NCBI RefSeq assembly: GCF_003471165.1
Contig: NZ_QRIL01000008.1
Location: 64,556-128,555 of the forward strand
Direction of reading: 5' to 3'
Source: Ruminococcus sp. AM22-13
GTDB lineage: Bacteria; Bacillota; Clostridia; Lachnospirales; Lachnospiraceae
Length of the DNA stretch: 64,000 nt
Part shown: piece after piece, positions 8,471 through 17,509 of the stretch
Layout: the number at the start of each line of letters is the position of its first letter
Numbering within the stretch: the first letter of the stretch is position 1
Notes under the pieces: generated by a model
Told to the model about the DNA's origin: nothing
Databases searched by the model: none
What the model saw: only the letters and a program-made list of their open reading frames with translations
Program-made: the position numbers and the translations under genes

Positions 8471-9313
8471 TTACTTGGAAATCAGGTATTTTCCAGCTCT
8501 TTCTACGAAAACATCCTCCAGTGTGGTCTCGCGAAGTGAGGCCTGCCCTGTAAGATTTTCCAGATACCGGATTGCATCCTGACGTGTATGGAAATAGTGA
8601 TTCTTTGTTCCATCTGCTGTCATCTCATCTACCGCATAGGCTCCAAGACTCTCGATCAGTGCTGACGGAGTACTTACCTCCTCCAGCTTACCATGATCCA
8701 TCAGTGCCACACGATTGCAGAGACTCTGTGCTTCTTCCATATAATGAGTAGTCAGCAGAATCGTCAGGTTTTTCTCATTAAGCTTACGCAGGAGATTCCA
8801 CATCTGTCTCCTGGAAAGAGCATCCATTCCTGCTGTGGGTTCATCCAGAAGCAGGATTTCCGGTTCTGTCAGAAGTGCGCGACAGACCATCAGCTTACGC
8901 TTCATTCCACCGGAGAGCTTACGGACTGTACGCTTGCGGAATTTGATAAGATCGCAGAATTCCAGAAGTTCCTCTGTTCTTGCCTTGATTTCTTTTCGCG
9001 GCATGAAATAAAGACGCCCCTGGTATTCCATGATCTCATCCATATTCATATCCTGGCGCATGGAATACTCCTGAGTGATCACACTGATTTTTCTTTTCAG
9101 GTCCGGGCGCTTTCTCGTAAGCTGCTGACCATCTATGAGGATTTCTCCCTTTGTCGGAAGAAGAAGGGTTGAGAGCAGACTGATGGTCGTTGTCTTGCCT
9201 GCTCCGTTTGGTCCGAGAAGACCAAAAAACTCACCTTTTTCAATTTTCAGGTTCAGGGAATCCACTGCTGTAAAATTGTCAAAGGTTTTCGTCAGATTTT
9301 TTGTCTCTATCAT
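8471..9313 (-). CDS. ABC exporter ATP-binding protein
   Basis: This 280-residue ATPase has Walker A GPNGAGKTTT (about residues 34-43), signature LSGGMKRKL, Walker B LLLLDEPTAGMD and a switch histidine in TTHYMEEA. It resembles the DrrA/CcmA exporter group. The C-terminal 60 residues (ending VFVERAGKYL) are typical of that group. Its ATG overlaps the cbiL stop by four bases (ATGA), so it is probably translated together with cbiL. With the permease at 7578-8309 it should power export of an unknown compound. The tight link to a corrin methyltransferase is unusual. Confidence 0.88.
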   Translation of the reverse strand: MIETKNLTKTFDNFTAVDSLNLKIEKGEFFGLLGPNGAGKTTTISLLSTLLLPTKGEILIDGQQLTRKRPDLKRKISVITQEYSMRQDMNMDEIMEYQGRLYFMPRKEIKARTEELLEFCDLIKFRKRTVRKLSGGMKRKLMVCRALLTEPEILLLDEPTAGMDALSRRQMWNLLRKLNEKNLTILLTTHYMEEAQSLCNRVALMDHGKLEEVSTPSALIESLGAYAVDEMTADGTKNHYFHTRQDAIRYLENLTGQASLRETTLEDVFVERAGKYLISK

Positions 9314-10005
9314 TTCTCTTCGGCTTTCTCTTTGGCAATGATAAGGGAATAGTATCCGGCGTCATCCGGGATTTCTTCCACACTGTTGTAAATATGCTCA
9401 TCCGGCATACCGCAGTTTTCGACCATGCGGACTTCGCGGCCGCTTCTTGCCAGAATTTCTTTTACCTGATTCATCTTCTTGCCGGATTTCATAAGTACAT
9501 AGGTTCCCGGCTGATCCAGTTCACTGTCAAGGCGGTGTACTGCCGGCTGTACATGAAGTGGCTGGTTCCACTCTGTCAGCGGGATATTTAAGCGTGCTGC
9601 TGTTGCGCAGAAGGAAGTGATACCGCTTACCAGTTTTGTCTGATAGCCGTCTGCTTCTACTCTCTTCTGTACATATGTAAATGTAGAATAGATTGTCGGA
9701 TCTCCCAGAGTAAGGAATACAACATTCTTACCTGTATCCAGAGCTGCTTCAAGGGCTTTGGCACCTTTTTCGTGATTAAGTTCCAGTTCTGCCTTGTCAT
9801 GTGTCATAGGCATATAGATTGGAAGAAGTTCTTTGTCAGCCAGTTCCGGAACTGCCTGTACTGCGATCTTGTATGCAACAGTCTCGCGGACATCTGCTCC
9901 CGGGACTGCAATAATATCATTTTCTTTAATCAGGCGTACTGCCTTTAATGTCATAAGTTCCGGATCTCCAGGGCCTACTCCTACTCCGTATAAAATTCCA
10001 CTCAT
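9310..10005 (-). CDS. cbiL: precorrin-2/cobalt-factor II C20-methyltransferase
   Basis: This 231-residue protein is a corrin SAM methyltransferase. It has the N-terminal SAM loop GVGVGPGDPELMTLKAV, the GDPTIYSTF loop at about residues 104-112 and VSGITSFCATAA. These fit CobI/CbiL, which methylates C20 of precorrin-2 or cobalt-factor II in vitamin B12 synthesis. A Clostridium would use the anaerobic (CbiL) version. No other corrin-ring gene is adjacent; a corrinoid adenosyltransferase lies 39 kb away. It is the first gene of a small operon with an ABC exporter whose ATPase start overlaps its stop. AGGAGG precedes the ATG. No cobalamin riboswitch was recognised upstream. Confidence 0.88.
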   Translation of the reverse strand: MSGILYGVGVGPGDPELMTLKAVRLIKENDIIAVPGADVRETVAYKIAVQAVPELADKELLPIYMPMTHDKAELELNHEKGAKALEAALDTGKNVVFLTLGDPTIYSTFTYVQKRVEADGYQTKLVSGITSFCATAARLNIPLTEWNQPLHVQPAVHRLDSELDQPGTYVLMKSGKKMNQVKEILARSGREVRMVENCGMPDEHIYNSVEEIPDDAGYYSLIIAKEKAEEK

Positions 10006-10185
10006 TCTTATATCCTCCTGTATAATGGTTTCTTTTTTAATTTCCTTTTTATTGTCTCAAAGATCTTACACCTCAAGCCTCTGTTTGAATGTTTCTATCA
10101 GAAATATCCCTTTTTATTGTCTTCTATTTAACTTACGGACAACATCCCTATTATACTAAAGCCCAACCACTTTTTCAACGAAGTA

Positions 10186-10214
10186 TTGACAATTAATTTC
10201 AATTGTGGGATGAT
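10186..10214 (+). promoter_or_regulatory. promoter with ACAATT-N6-AATTGT operator candidate
   Basis: TTGACA (10186-10191), 17 bases, then GATGAT (10209-10214) is a moderate promoter for the NEAT-like gene. An inverted repeat ACAATT-N6-AATTGT (10189-10206) overlaps the -35 and spacer, where a repressor such as a Fur-type protein could bind. The identity of the regulator is a guess. Confidence 0.5.
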
Positions 10215-10248
10215 GAAAATTACTGAAATTTAAGTGAGGAAAAAACAA

Positions 10249-10767
10249 ATGAAAAAGATTTTTGCATTTCTGACAGCATTGATCTGTTGTCTGTCGATGT
10301 GGAGTTTTGTGCCTGCTGCGCAGTCTCTGACTCTTGATAAAGAAGATGGAGAATATTCTATCCAGGTGGACTTAGAGGGAGGAAGTGGAAAGGCAAGTGT
10401 TACTACTCCGACTCTTATCACTGTAAAAGATGGCAGTGTGACCGCCAAAATTCAGTGGAGCAGTTCCAACTATGATTATATGATCGTGGACGGGGAAAAG
10501 TATCTCCCAGTTAATGAAGAGGGAGCAAATTCAGAATTTGAAATTCCTGTCACTGCGCTGGATGAAGGCATGCCTGTGATTGCAGATACCACTGCAATGG
10601 GCGCACCTCATGAGATTAATTATACGCTTACATTCTACTCAGAATCCATTGGTTCCAAAAGCCAGATGCCACAGGAAGCCGCTAAGAGAGTTGTTGCGGT
10701 TGCTCTTGTAATTATTGTGGGCGGCGGGATTTTGAACTACTTTGTTAATAAGAGAAACCGCTGTTAG
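10249..10767 (+). CDS. secreted, membrane-anchored NEAT-like protein
   Basis: This 172-residue protein has an N-terminal signal peptide (about residues 1-23, ending FVPAAQS), a beta-rich domain (about 28-140) and a C-terminal membrane segment (VVAVALVIIVGGGILNYF) before the basic tail NKRNRC. The middle domain, with YSIQVDLEGGSGKA, WSSSNYDYMIVDG and a late tyrosine pair, resembles NEAT-like haem-binding domains of Firmicutes; this is pattern recognition and not certain. The ATG at 10249 is preceded by GAGGA; an in-frame GTG 15 bases upstream lies inside the ribosome site. It diverges from cbiL and may help bind haem or another tetrapyrrole at the surface. A terminator follows at once. Confidence 0.7.
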   Translation: MKKIFAFLTALICCLSMWSFVPAAQSLTLDKEDGEYSIQVDLEGGSGKASVTTPTLITVKDGSVTAKIQWSSSNYDYMIVDGEKYLPVNEEGANSEFEIPVTALDEGMPVIADTTAMGAPHEINYTLTFYSESIGSKSQMPQEAAKRVVAVALVIIVGGGILNYFVNKRNRC

Positions 10768-10794
10768 AATTTAAGGTATCTGTTTTTTTCCCAA

Positions 10795-10845
10795 AAAAAC
10801 GAGTTACTATATTCCAGAAACAAAGAATATAGCAACTCGTTTTTA
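10795..10845. terminator. bidirectional intrinsic terminator
   Basis: ACGAGTTACTATATTC pairs with GAATATAGCAACTCGT and has AAAAAA before it and TTTTT after it. It ends the NEAT-like gene on the plus strand and can also act for the convergent fucosidase operon. Confidence 0.88.
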
Positions 10846-10896
10846 TATTGTCTGCAAATTATTCCTATTGATACAAAAGGCTTGTCAATCGGATAT

Positions 10897-10936
10897 TCGC
10901 AACCTCCGCAGGGGGACTTACTTAATTCGGTTAAAC
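10897..10936. repeat. GCAACCTCCGCAGGGGGACT repeat, copy 1
   Basis: TCGCAACCTCCGCAGGGGGA, then CTTACTTAATTCGGTT, is nearly repeated at 42100-42136. Both copies lie at the 3' end of a minus-strand carbohydrate gene (fucosidase here, malQ there). Confidence 0.6.
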
Positions 10937-10988
10937 TTTTAAGCAAGATAATAGCAAATATAAATTTTTTAGGGCTTATCACCTGTTT

Positions 10989-12299
10989 TTATTCTGCCAT
11001 CTCCACTTCCAGCACATAGTCTACGGAATCCGGCAGTACAGGATCCGGACCAAGGTCAACAAATGCGATATTCGGATAATCGCTGTGCACCCATAAAGTA
11101 GAAATCGGCACTTCATGTCCGTCATCCAGGGCACGTACTTTCACAATCTTATTCTTGTCAAAGCCAATCAGCGGCAGTGGTCCTAATGTATTCTCATAAA
11201 TATGGACATAATATTTGTTTCCATTTCTGGTGATACGTCCGTAATCCGGTTTCGGGATATCTGTTGCCGGAGCGCATCCATAGATACTGTCATGGTTCTT
11301 ATCCATCCAGCGTCCGATTTCCGCCAGGATCGCAGAGGATTCTTTCGGGAATTTACCTTTCGCATCAGGTCCTACGTTCAAAATCATATTTCCACCTTTG
11401 GAAACGCACTCTACCAGCTTCTTGATCAGCATGGAAGCAGGTTTGTAATAGTGGTCATTTGCACAGTAACCCCAGTTATTATTCATGGTGAAGCATGCTT
11501 CCCATACCATCGGATTCCCTTCTTTGTCGCAGATTCCTTCCGGCGGGATGATCTGTTCCGGGCTTACGAAATCGCCATGATATGGTGTCGGATTGCAGTC
11601 ATACAGAGAACCTCTTCCCTCACCGCTGACTTCCAGACGATTATCAATGATGATTCCCGGCTGTAATCTGCGGACCATATCTATCAGTCTTGTTGCTCCC
11701 CATTTCTCGCCCCGCATATCATCATATGAAAAGTCAAACCACATAATATCGATTTTTCCATAATTTGTGCAGACCTCTTCCACCTGATTGTACATATACT
11801 CTATATAACGAGAAAAATCTCTGTTTTCATTACTGCATTCCGGATGGTTTCTCATAGGATGGATGCGGTCTCCGTAATGAGGATAGTCCGGATGATGCCA
11901 GTCAAGTAAGGTGAAATACAGACCGACTTTCAGGCCTTCTTCGCGAAGGGCTTCCACATATTCTTTGATCAGGTCTCTTCCTGCAGGTGTATTGGTAACT
12001 TTATAATCTGTATATTTACTGTCAAATAAACAGAAACCATCATGGTGTTTCGCAGTCAGAACTACATATTTCATACCTGCTGCCTTTGCCTCTTTTGCCC
12101 ACTGTTTCGGATTATAGTCTCTGGCATCAAATTCTTTCATAAACGGAAGGTATTCTTCCTCAGGCATCTCCTCTGTACTGCGTACCCATTCTCCTCTTGC
12201 AGGAATAGAATATAAGCCCCAGTGGATAAACATTCCGAAACGGGCATCCTGATACCATTTCATACGTTCTTCATATTCTTTTCTGTTAAACTGATACAT
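10989..12299 (-). CDS. alpha-L-fucosidase, GH29 family
   Basis: This 436-residue enzyme is a GH29 retaining fucosidase. It keeps the family's FGMFIHWGLYSIPARGEW, the paired histidines in TAKHHDGFCLF, and the probable nucleophile Asp189 in IDIMWFDF. It would release L-fucose from fucosylated glycans. There is no signal peptide, so it works in the cytoplasm on imported substrate. It is the last gene of a minus-strand run that begins with an Opp-type importer and includes a transglutaminase-fold protein and CutC; 24 bases separate it from the transglutaminase gene. AGGAG precedes the ATG. It lacks the extra carbohydrate-binding modules of secreted fucosidases. Confidence 0.9.
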   Translation of the reverse strand: MYQFNRKEYEERMKWYQDARFGMFIHWGLYSIPARGEWVRSTEEMPEEEYLPFMKEFDARDYNPKQWAKEAKAAGMKYVVLTAKHHDGFCLFDSKYTDYKVTNTPAGRDLIKEYVEALREEGLKVGLYFTLLDWHHPDYPHYGDRIHPMRNHPECSNENRDFSRYIEYMYNQVEEVCTNYGKIDIMWFDFSYDDMRGEKWGATRLIDMVRRLQPGIIIDNRLEVSGEGRGSLYDCNPTPYHGDFVSPEQIIPPEGICDKEGNPMVWEACFTMNNNWGYCANDHYYKPASMLIKKLVECVSKGGNMILNVGPDAKGKFPKESSAILAEIGRWMDKNHDSIYGCAPATDIPKPDYGRITRNGNKYYVHIYENTLGPLPLIGFDKNKIVKVRALDDGHEVPISTLWVHSDYPNIAFVDLGPDPVLPDSVDYVLEVEMAE

Positions 12300-12323
12300 G
12301 ATTTTTTCTCCTACAATTCTTCA

Positions 12324-14825
12324 TTACATTAATCTCAACAGCATATCCCCGGTTCCTACATTGTAGCCGCTGGTCGCATAAATTCCGTTCAGGCTTCCAT
12401 TTGTCACAATGATCAGCGGAAGTTTATCCGGGTCTACATACATACGTCTTCCCAGAGTATTGATAATCTCTGAGAAATCATCATAATAAATCTGAATATT
12501 TTTTAACTTTGCAAGTGCTTTGGACAGTGTCGGTGTCTCCAGTGCTTCTTTACTTCTCACTACAAAAATAATCTGCTCTGCATATCCTGCAAAAGCTTCT
12601 TCCTGCTCCATCATTTCATTTAAGATATGTTCAGTAGGCTCTTTTTCTTCTTCCAGAAACATCAGGATATGTTTTCCGTCTGCTGTAAGGTCAGATGCTT
12701 TCAACTCTGTACCATCCTCAGTTTTCAGCATAAAATCCGGCATGGAAATATTCTCCAGCATATCCTCCAGATCTGCTTCCCTGAGTACCAGCTCAATCTC
12801 CTTTGTCTCTCCGGGCTGAATTTCAAAATGATATTCATTTGCAAACATATTTCCATTTGGAAGTCTGTTTGAAGTAAGAATCCTGTAGTTTCCGGATTCC
12901 AACGGCAGATTCAGGATCTGATCTTCGAAATTCTCTGCTCCCAGTTTCAGTGATGTATATCTTCCATTCTCCAGTTTTGCAATACTCCAGTTCTGGAAAT
13001 ATTTCCACTTTACAGTCTCTCCTGCTTTCAGGATCAGAGTACAGTTCTTCTCTGTTCTTGCAAGCACAGGAACGAATCTTCCGTTTTCCATATATTCCAT
13101 AGAACGATCATGTGGATTCAGTCTTGCCGCTACTCCAAAGGTTCTCGCTATTGCAACAAACAGGATTTTCTTTGACAGGAAGCTTCCTGTACAGGTTCTT
13201 ATACATCCTGCCGGTGTTGTGATCACACTGGAACGCTCTTTCTCCGGTCTGGAAACAATTGCCTTCTCGATCAGATTCCAGATTCTGGAAGGGTCATCTC
13301 TCAGCTCCTGTTTCTCAGTTCTGGAAAAATGCTTCTTAATCTCTCTTCTGTATTTCTGAAGAACTTCATCATCTACTCTTGGATTTAACACATAAGATAC
13401 AAAGGTATCCTTTTTCATCATACCATGATATGGAATTGCCAGCTCCAGGTGTTCCTCCAGAACGTCACTGATACAGTCAGTTCTGTCTTTCTCTGTGAGA
13501 ACCCTCAGGAGATCCTCTCTGTATGAGGCAGCAATGGCTTCTTCTATCCTGTTTACCTTTTTTTCCAGAAAACGTTCACATTCCGGATTTGACCAGTTTC
13601 TTACTTTCTGCTCTCTGTGTGCATTGGCTGCTGCCAGACGCTTATTTCCCTTCGCCTTCTGTTCTAAAGTCGGCATGTCTGTGTTTACAGGTGCGTCATG
13701 AGGAGCAAATATATCTGCTGCTGTCCACTTTTCTGATTCGCCGTCATTTCTTTTATCCTGCGGTACCAGACAAAGTTCACAGTTATCTTCTTTCTCAGTG
13801 TTCATAACTGTTTCCGCATAGAACCACTCGCCGTCAGAACACATTCTTGCGGAAATATGCAGACTCCCAAGTCCTGTTGTCAGTCTGGCGGTTCCCTTAC
13901 TGTCTGTTTTCTTCTCTGCGATCGGTGCATATTCAGAGTAATTCAGTACTTCAAAAGAAACCTCTGTGCCCTCCGCCGGAGCTCCCTGTTCATCCTTTAC
14001 GGATACTGTAATCTCCTTTGTAACAGCATATCTCTTCAATTCATTCAGCATAGTAACCATGCCGTCTTTGCCGATCACTTCTCCGTTCGGAATTTTTGTG
14101 TCAAATACACGGGAGTGAATCATCATCGCTCTGGAAGAAGCATTCGTAAACCATCCTTTATTCAGGATTTCTTCCGGCTCACATGCTCCAAGGAAATACC
14201 ATTCACCGTCACACCAGATTTCTACCCATGCATGATTGTCATCACAATGAGACCATTTCGGCGCATACACCTGGCGCGCCGGAACGCCCACACTTCGCAG
14301 GGCATTCACTGTAAATACAGACTCCTCACCACATCTTCCATTACCTCTTCGATATACGGAAACCGCAGATAAAGTACGGTCATCTGTACAGTGATAGGTT
14401 GCTTCTTCGGCGCACCAGTAGTTCACTTCCAGGGCTGCCTCTTTAAAATTCATTCCCTGCGTTCTGGTTCCAATCTCTGTGCGGAAGAAAGTTCTGCAAG
14501 GAGCAATTTCTTCTTCATTTACTCTGTGAAACAGCACATAATTCAGGAAGATTTCTTCCGGAAGATCTGCAACCTTTGGATTCTCTTTCCAGAGATTCAC
14601 ACCATTCTCTGCATAGTCCAGAAATACTTCAAACGGATAATTGCCAATATCGCTGTACGGCATAAACGCATATAAATATTTACATGCAAGCGCCACTTCC
14701 TCTGTACATTTCTGTAATTTCTCATCTACAGGCGCAAAAACCCGGGGCAGGTTCTTCGCCTGCTCCAGGTAGCTCTTTTCAATTCGATCCCTGTTCTCTT
14801 TCAAAAAAATCTTCGGTTCTGCCAT
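12324..14825 (-). CDS. transglutaminase-fold protein with thioredoxin-like C-terminal region
   Basis: This 833-residue protein has a transglutaminase/cysteine-protease-fold domain at about residues 120-220. The probable catalytic residues are Cys165 in GNGRCGEESV, His198 in DDNHAWVEIW and an acidic residue in LGACEPEE. A carboxypeptidase-regulatory-like beta domain follows (about 270-340), then a helical region. The last 110 residues (ILMFLEEEKEPTEHI onward) look thioredoxin-like but lack a CxxC. No signal peptide is present. The fold is shared by transglutaminases, proteases and peptide:N-glycanases, so the reaction is open. It sits between cutC (one-base overlap) and the fucosidase, which suggests work on imported glycopeptides. 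Confidence 0.8.
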   Translation of the reverse strand: MAEPKIFLKENRDRIEKSYLEQAKNLPRVFAPVDEKLQKCTEEVALACKYLYAFMPYSDIGNYPFEVFLDYAENGVNLWKENPKVADLPEEIFLNYVLFHRVNEEEIAPCRTFFRTEIGTRTQGMNFKEAALEVNYWCAEEATYHCTDDRTLSAVSVYRRGNGRCGEESVFTVNALRSVGVPARQVYAPKWSHCDDNHAWVEIWCDGEWYFLGACEPEEILNKGWFTNASSRAMMIHSRVFDTKIPNGEVIGKDGMVTMLNELKRYAVTKEITVSVKDEQGAPAEGTEVSFEVLNYSEYAPIAEKKTDSKGTARLTTGLGSLHISARMCSDGEWFYAETVMNTEKEDNCELCLVPQDKRNDGESEKWTAADIFAPHDAPVNTDMPTLEQKAKGNKRLAAANAHREQKVRNWSNPECERFLEKKVNRIEEAIAASYREDLLRVLTEKDRTDCISDVLEEHLELAIPYHGMMKKDTFVSYVLNPRVDDEVLQKYRREIKKHFSRTEKQELRDDPSRIWNLIEKAIVSRPEKERSSVITTPAGCIRTCTGSFLSKKILFVAIARTFGVAARLNPHDRSMEYMENGRFVPVLARTEKNCTLILKAGETVKWKYFQNWSIAKLENGRYTSLKLGAENFEDQILNLPLESGNYRILTSNRLPNGNMFANEYHFEIQPGETKEIELVLREADLEDMLENISMPDFMLKTEDGTELKASDLTADGKHILMFLEEEKEPTEHILNEMMEQEEAFAGYAEQIIFVVRSKEALETPTLSKALAKLKNIQIYYDDFSEIINTLGRRMYVDPDKLPLIIVTNGSLNGIYATSGYNVGTGDMLLRLM

Positions 14826-15571
14826 TATAATTCCTCCAGAACTTTCTTTGCGGCGCGGATATTATCTACATCCGTACGCCATATCTCATATTCACTAAGC
14901 ATCGGGAGTCCCATATTCACTCCGTCTTTTCTGAACTGCATCTCACTGTCGATTACTCTCTTACCAGTCATGTGATATGCTTTTATTCCTGTCAGAGGAT
15001 AAAGCTGTCGGATTACCGATGCGCCGACACCGCTTCCTGCCTGGATTGTGATACGTCCACGACTCTTTTCCTCGAGTTCCCGCAAAAGATCTGCCCCCTG
15101 CAGACATACATTGCGCTGGCCTGAAGTAAGGATCGTATTGATTCCCAGTGAGATTGCCTGTTCCATTGTTTCTATTGGATCCACGCATACATCAAAAGCT
15201 CTGTGAAGGGTCACTGACATATCCCCTGCCGCCTCCATCAGTTCTTTCATCTGTTCCATGTTTAATGTGCCATCCGGTTTCAGCACCCCAAATACAACAC
15301 CTTCGGCACCCATTTTTCTGAAATCTTCTACTGCATGCTTTATCATGGAAAATTCTGCATCTGTATAGCAGAAATCTCCAAAACGCGGACGGATCAGGGC
15401 ATGGATCCTGATATCCGAACGCTTCCTTATCTCATCAAAAAGCCACGGTCCCGGAGTGGTTCCGCCGATGATCAGGTTGCCGCAGAGTTCCAACCTGTCT
15501 GCGCCTCCCTCAACCGCTGCCATAGCAGATTCTACAGAATCTACACAGGCTTCCAAAATATATTCTTTCAC
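14825..15571 (-). CDS. cutC: CutC family TIM-barrel protein
   Basis: This 248-residue protein is a CutC family TIM barrel, shown by LEACVDSVESAMAAVEGGAD, RLELCGNLIIGGTTPG and LTSGQ. CutC was first described as a copper homeostasis protein, but its biochemical role is unsettled and it often sits in carbohydrate gene clusters, as here. The GTG at 15571 was chosen as start because GGAGG lies seven bases upstream; the open frame extends 15 codons further without a ribosome site. Its stop overlaps the transglutaminase start by one base (TAATG), so the two are probably coupled. It lacks an obvious metal-binding cluster beyond scattered cysteines. Confidence 0.9.
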   Translation of the reverse strand: MKEYILEACVDSVESAMAAVEGGADRLELCGNLIIGGTTPGPWLFDEIRKRSDIRIHALIRPRFGDFCYTDAEFSMIKHAVEDFRKMGAEGVVFGVLKPDGTLNMEQMKELMEAAGDMSVTLHRAFDVCVDPIETMEQAISLGINTILTSGQRNVCLQGADLLRELEEKSRGRITIQAGSGVGASVIRQLYPLTGIKAYHMTGKRVIDSEMQFRKDGVNMGLPMLSEYEIWRTDVDNIRAAKKVLEEL

Positions 15572-15668
15572 GTACTTGCCTCCATCTTTTTCATTTAAGC
15601 CAGACAGATCATCCATTCTGCTGACTGATTTAACCAGATCAGATAAGTCCCCCGAAGACTTACCTGTA

Positions 15669-16430
15669 TCAGAACAATTTCACCCCTGCTCTCTCCAGTG
15701 TACTCACGATCGTATCATCTGGAAATTCATCCGTAACAATTCCGCTGATATCATCAAAGTATGCATATTTATAGGAATCGTTGAAATAGAATTTATCCCT
15801 TTCCATAACAACATATTTATGTCTGCTGCTGTACACGGCTGCTTTCTTTGTCAATCCGTCCTCTACCCCCAATGTAGTAATTGCACAATCAGTCATATCC
15901 ACACCGCAGCTTCCTATAAATGCACGGTCAAAGCTATACTGCTTAATCACTTCTATCGTTGCAGCTCCCATAAATCCGTTTACTGTCTGGTACATTGTTC
16001 CCCCTGTACCGATTGCAGTAATAGACGGATTTGTGGCAAGGATCTGCAGGATATCTATCATATTGCTCACCACTACCACACGCATATTTGACGTGGCAAG
16101 AAGCTTTGCCAGTTCGATATTTGTGGTAGAAATATCAAGGAAAATCGTTTCGTTATTCTTAATCAGTTTAAATGCTTTGGCTGCAATTGTTCTCTTTTTG
16201 TCAAGGTTAAACTGGCGTCTGTCTACTACGTCTCTTTTCAGCGGATAATCCTGTGAAAGGATTGCACCGCCGTAGGTTCTCTTTAACTTACCGGCGTTTT
16301 CAAGAATCTTAAGATCTTTTCGGATACAGTCTTCTGTGACCTGAAAGATTTCACTCAATTCCTTAACCTTGACTTTTCCGTTTTCACGAAGACAATTCTC
16401 TATTGCGCTTTGTCTTTCCTCAGTAAACAT
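15669..16430 (-). CDS. DeoR/GlpR-family sugar operon repressor
   Basis: This 253-residue regulator has an N-terminal DeoR helix-turn-helix (residues about 1-57, with VKVKELSEIFQVTEDCIRKD). A sugar-phosphate-sensing domain follows, carrying GTGGTMYQTVNGFMG and FIGSCGVD. Such proteins sense a phosphorylated sugar and repress nearby genes. It lies inside the Opp/CutC/fucosidase run, which it probably regulates. The start at 16430 gives the usual family N-terminus (MFTEERQSAI); a second ATG at 16451 is also possible and the ribosome sites do not decide clearly. Confidence 0.85.
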   Translation of the reverse strand: MFTEERQSAIENCLRENGKVKVKELSEIFQVTEDCIRKDLKILENAGKLKRTYGGAILSQDYPLKRDVVDRRQFNLDKKRTIAAKAFKLIKNNETIFLDISTTNIELAKLLATSNMRVVVVSNMIDILQILATNPSITAIGTGGTMYQTVNGFMGAATIEVIKQYSFDRAFIGSCGVDMTDCAITTLGVEDGLTKKAAVYSSRHKYVVMERDKFYFNDSYKYAYFDDISGIVTDEFPDDTIVSTLERAGVKLF

Positions 16431-16531
16431 AGCCCCTCTTTCCTCATCCATTCATAATGACCTGTATCTCTCAGTGAATCCTGTTTTCTTCACTGTTCAT
16501 CTCCAGGTGTGATATTGTTATTTCGGAATTC

Positions 16532-17506
16532 CTATTCTGTAAGTTCCGGATAATGACATTTTACAATATGACCCGGTGCAATTTCAGCAGGTGTCGGCAC
16601 CTGTGTCTTACATTTTTCTGTACAATGCGGACAACGTGTGTGGAACAGACAGCCACTCGGCGGATTACTCGGACTTGGAAGGTCACCTTTCAGAGTAATA
16701 CGCTCTTTCTTCACTTCCGGATCCGGGATCGGAACTGCGGAGAGAAGTGCTCTTGTATATGGATGTCTCGGGTTTGCATAAAGTTCTTTCTTCGGTGCTG
16801 TCTCTACGATCGTGCCAAGATACATGACACCGATTCTGTCTGAAATCATTTCAACGACGCTCAGGTCATGGGAAATGAACAGATAGGTAAGATTAAAGTC
16901 TTTCTGTAACTGCTGCAGAAGATTTAATACCTGCGCCTGGATAGAAACATCAAGGGCAGATACCGGCTCATCTGCGATGATAAGCTTTGGCTGTACAGTC
17001 AGTGCTCTGGCAATTCCGATACGCTGACGCTGACCACCGGAAAATTCATGAGGATAACGTTCTCCGTGTGATGGGCTTAAGCCTACTGTTCCCAGAAGTT
17101 CATGTACTTTCTTAAGACGCTCACCTGCACTCATATTTGTGTGAATCAGAAGTGGCTCACCGATGAGATCCTGAACTTTCATTCTCGGGTTCAGAGAACC
17201 GTATGGATCCTGGAAAACCATCTGAATATCTGAACGTAACGGGCGCATTTCTTTCTCTGAAAGTTTGGAGATTTCTTTTCCCTCAAACCAGATCTCGCCG
17301 GAGTCAGGTGTGATCAGATGATCAATCAGTTTACCCGTCGTAGATTTCCCGCATCCGGACTCACCTACCAGAGAGAAAGTTTCACCCGGATAGATATCGA
17401 ATGATACATCATTTACAGCATGGACAAATTTCTTCTTGCTGAACATTCCTCCGTTTGCCTGGAATGTTTTCTTCATATTCTTTACTGATAATAACGGCTC
17501 GCTCAC
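16532..17506 (-). CDS. oppF: oligopeptide-type ABC importer ATPase, second subunit
   Basis: This 324-residue ATPase has Walker A GESGCGKSTTG, signature SGGQRQRIGIAR, Walker B LIIADEPVSALD and the C-terminal oligopeptide-transport domain with a cysteine cluster (LFHTRCPHCTEKC), which in OppD/F-type proteins often holds an Fe-S cluster. It forms a heterodimer with the neighbouring OppD. The start is GTG with AAAGGAGG eight bases upstream. Only three bases separate it from the oppD stop. It powers import by the OppBC channel at the inner face of the membrane. Confidence 0.9.
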   Translation of the reverse strand: MSEPLLSVKNMKKTFQANGGMFSKKKFVHAVNDVSFDIYPGETFSLVGESGCGKSTTGKLIDHLITPDSGEIWFEGKEISKLSEKEMRPLRSDIQMVFQDPYGSLNPRMKVQDLIGEPLLIHTNMSAGERLKKVHELLGTVGLSPSHGERYPHEFSGGQRQRIGIARALTVQPKLIIADEPVSALDVSIQAQVLNLLQQLQKDFNLTYLFISHDLSVVEMISDRIGVMYLGTIVETAPKKELYANPRHPYTRALLSAVPIPDPEVKKERITLKGDLPSPSNPPSGCLFHTRCPHCTEKCKTQVPTPAEIAPGHIVKCHYPELTE

Positions 17507-17509
17507 AGG

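Noticed and set aside
10006..10185. Cobalamin riboswitch upstream of cbiL
   Set aside because: No B12-box-like sequence or long folded leader was seen upstream of cbiL or cobO.
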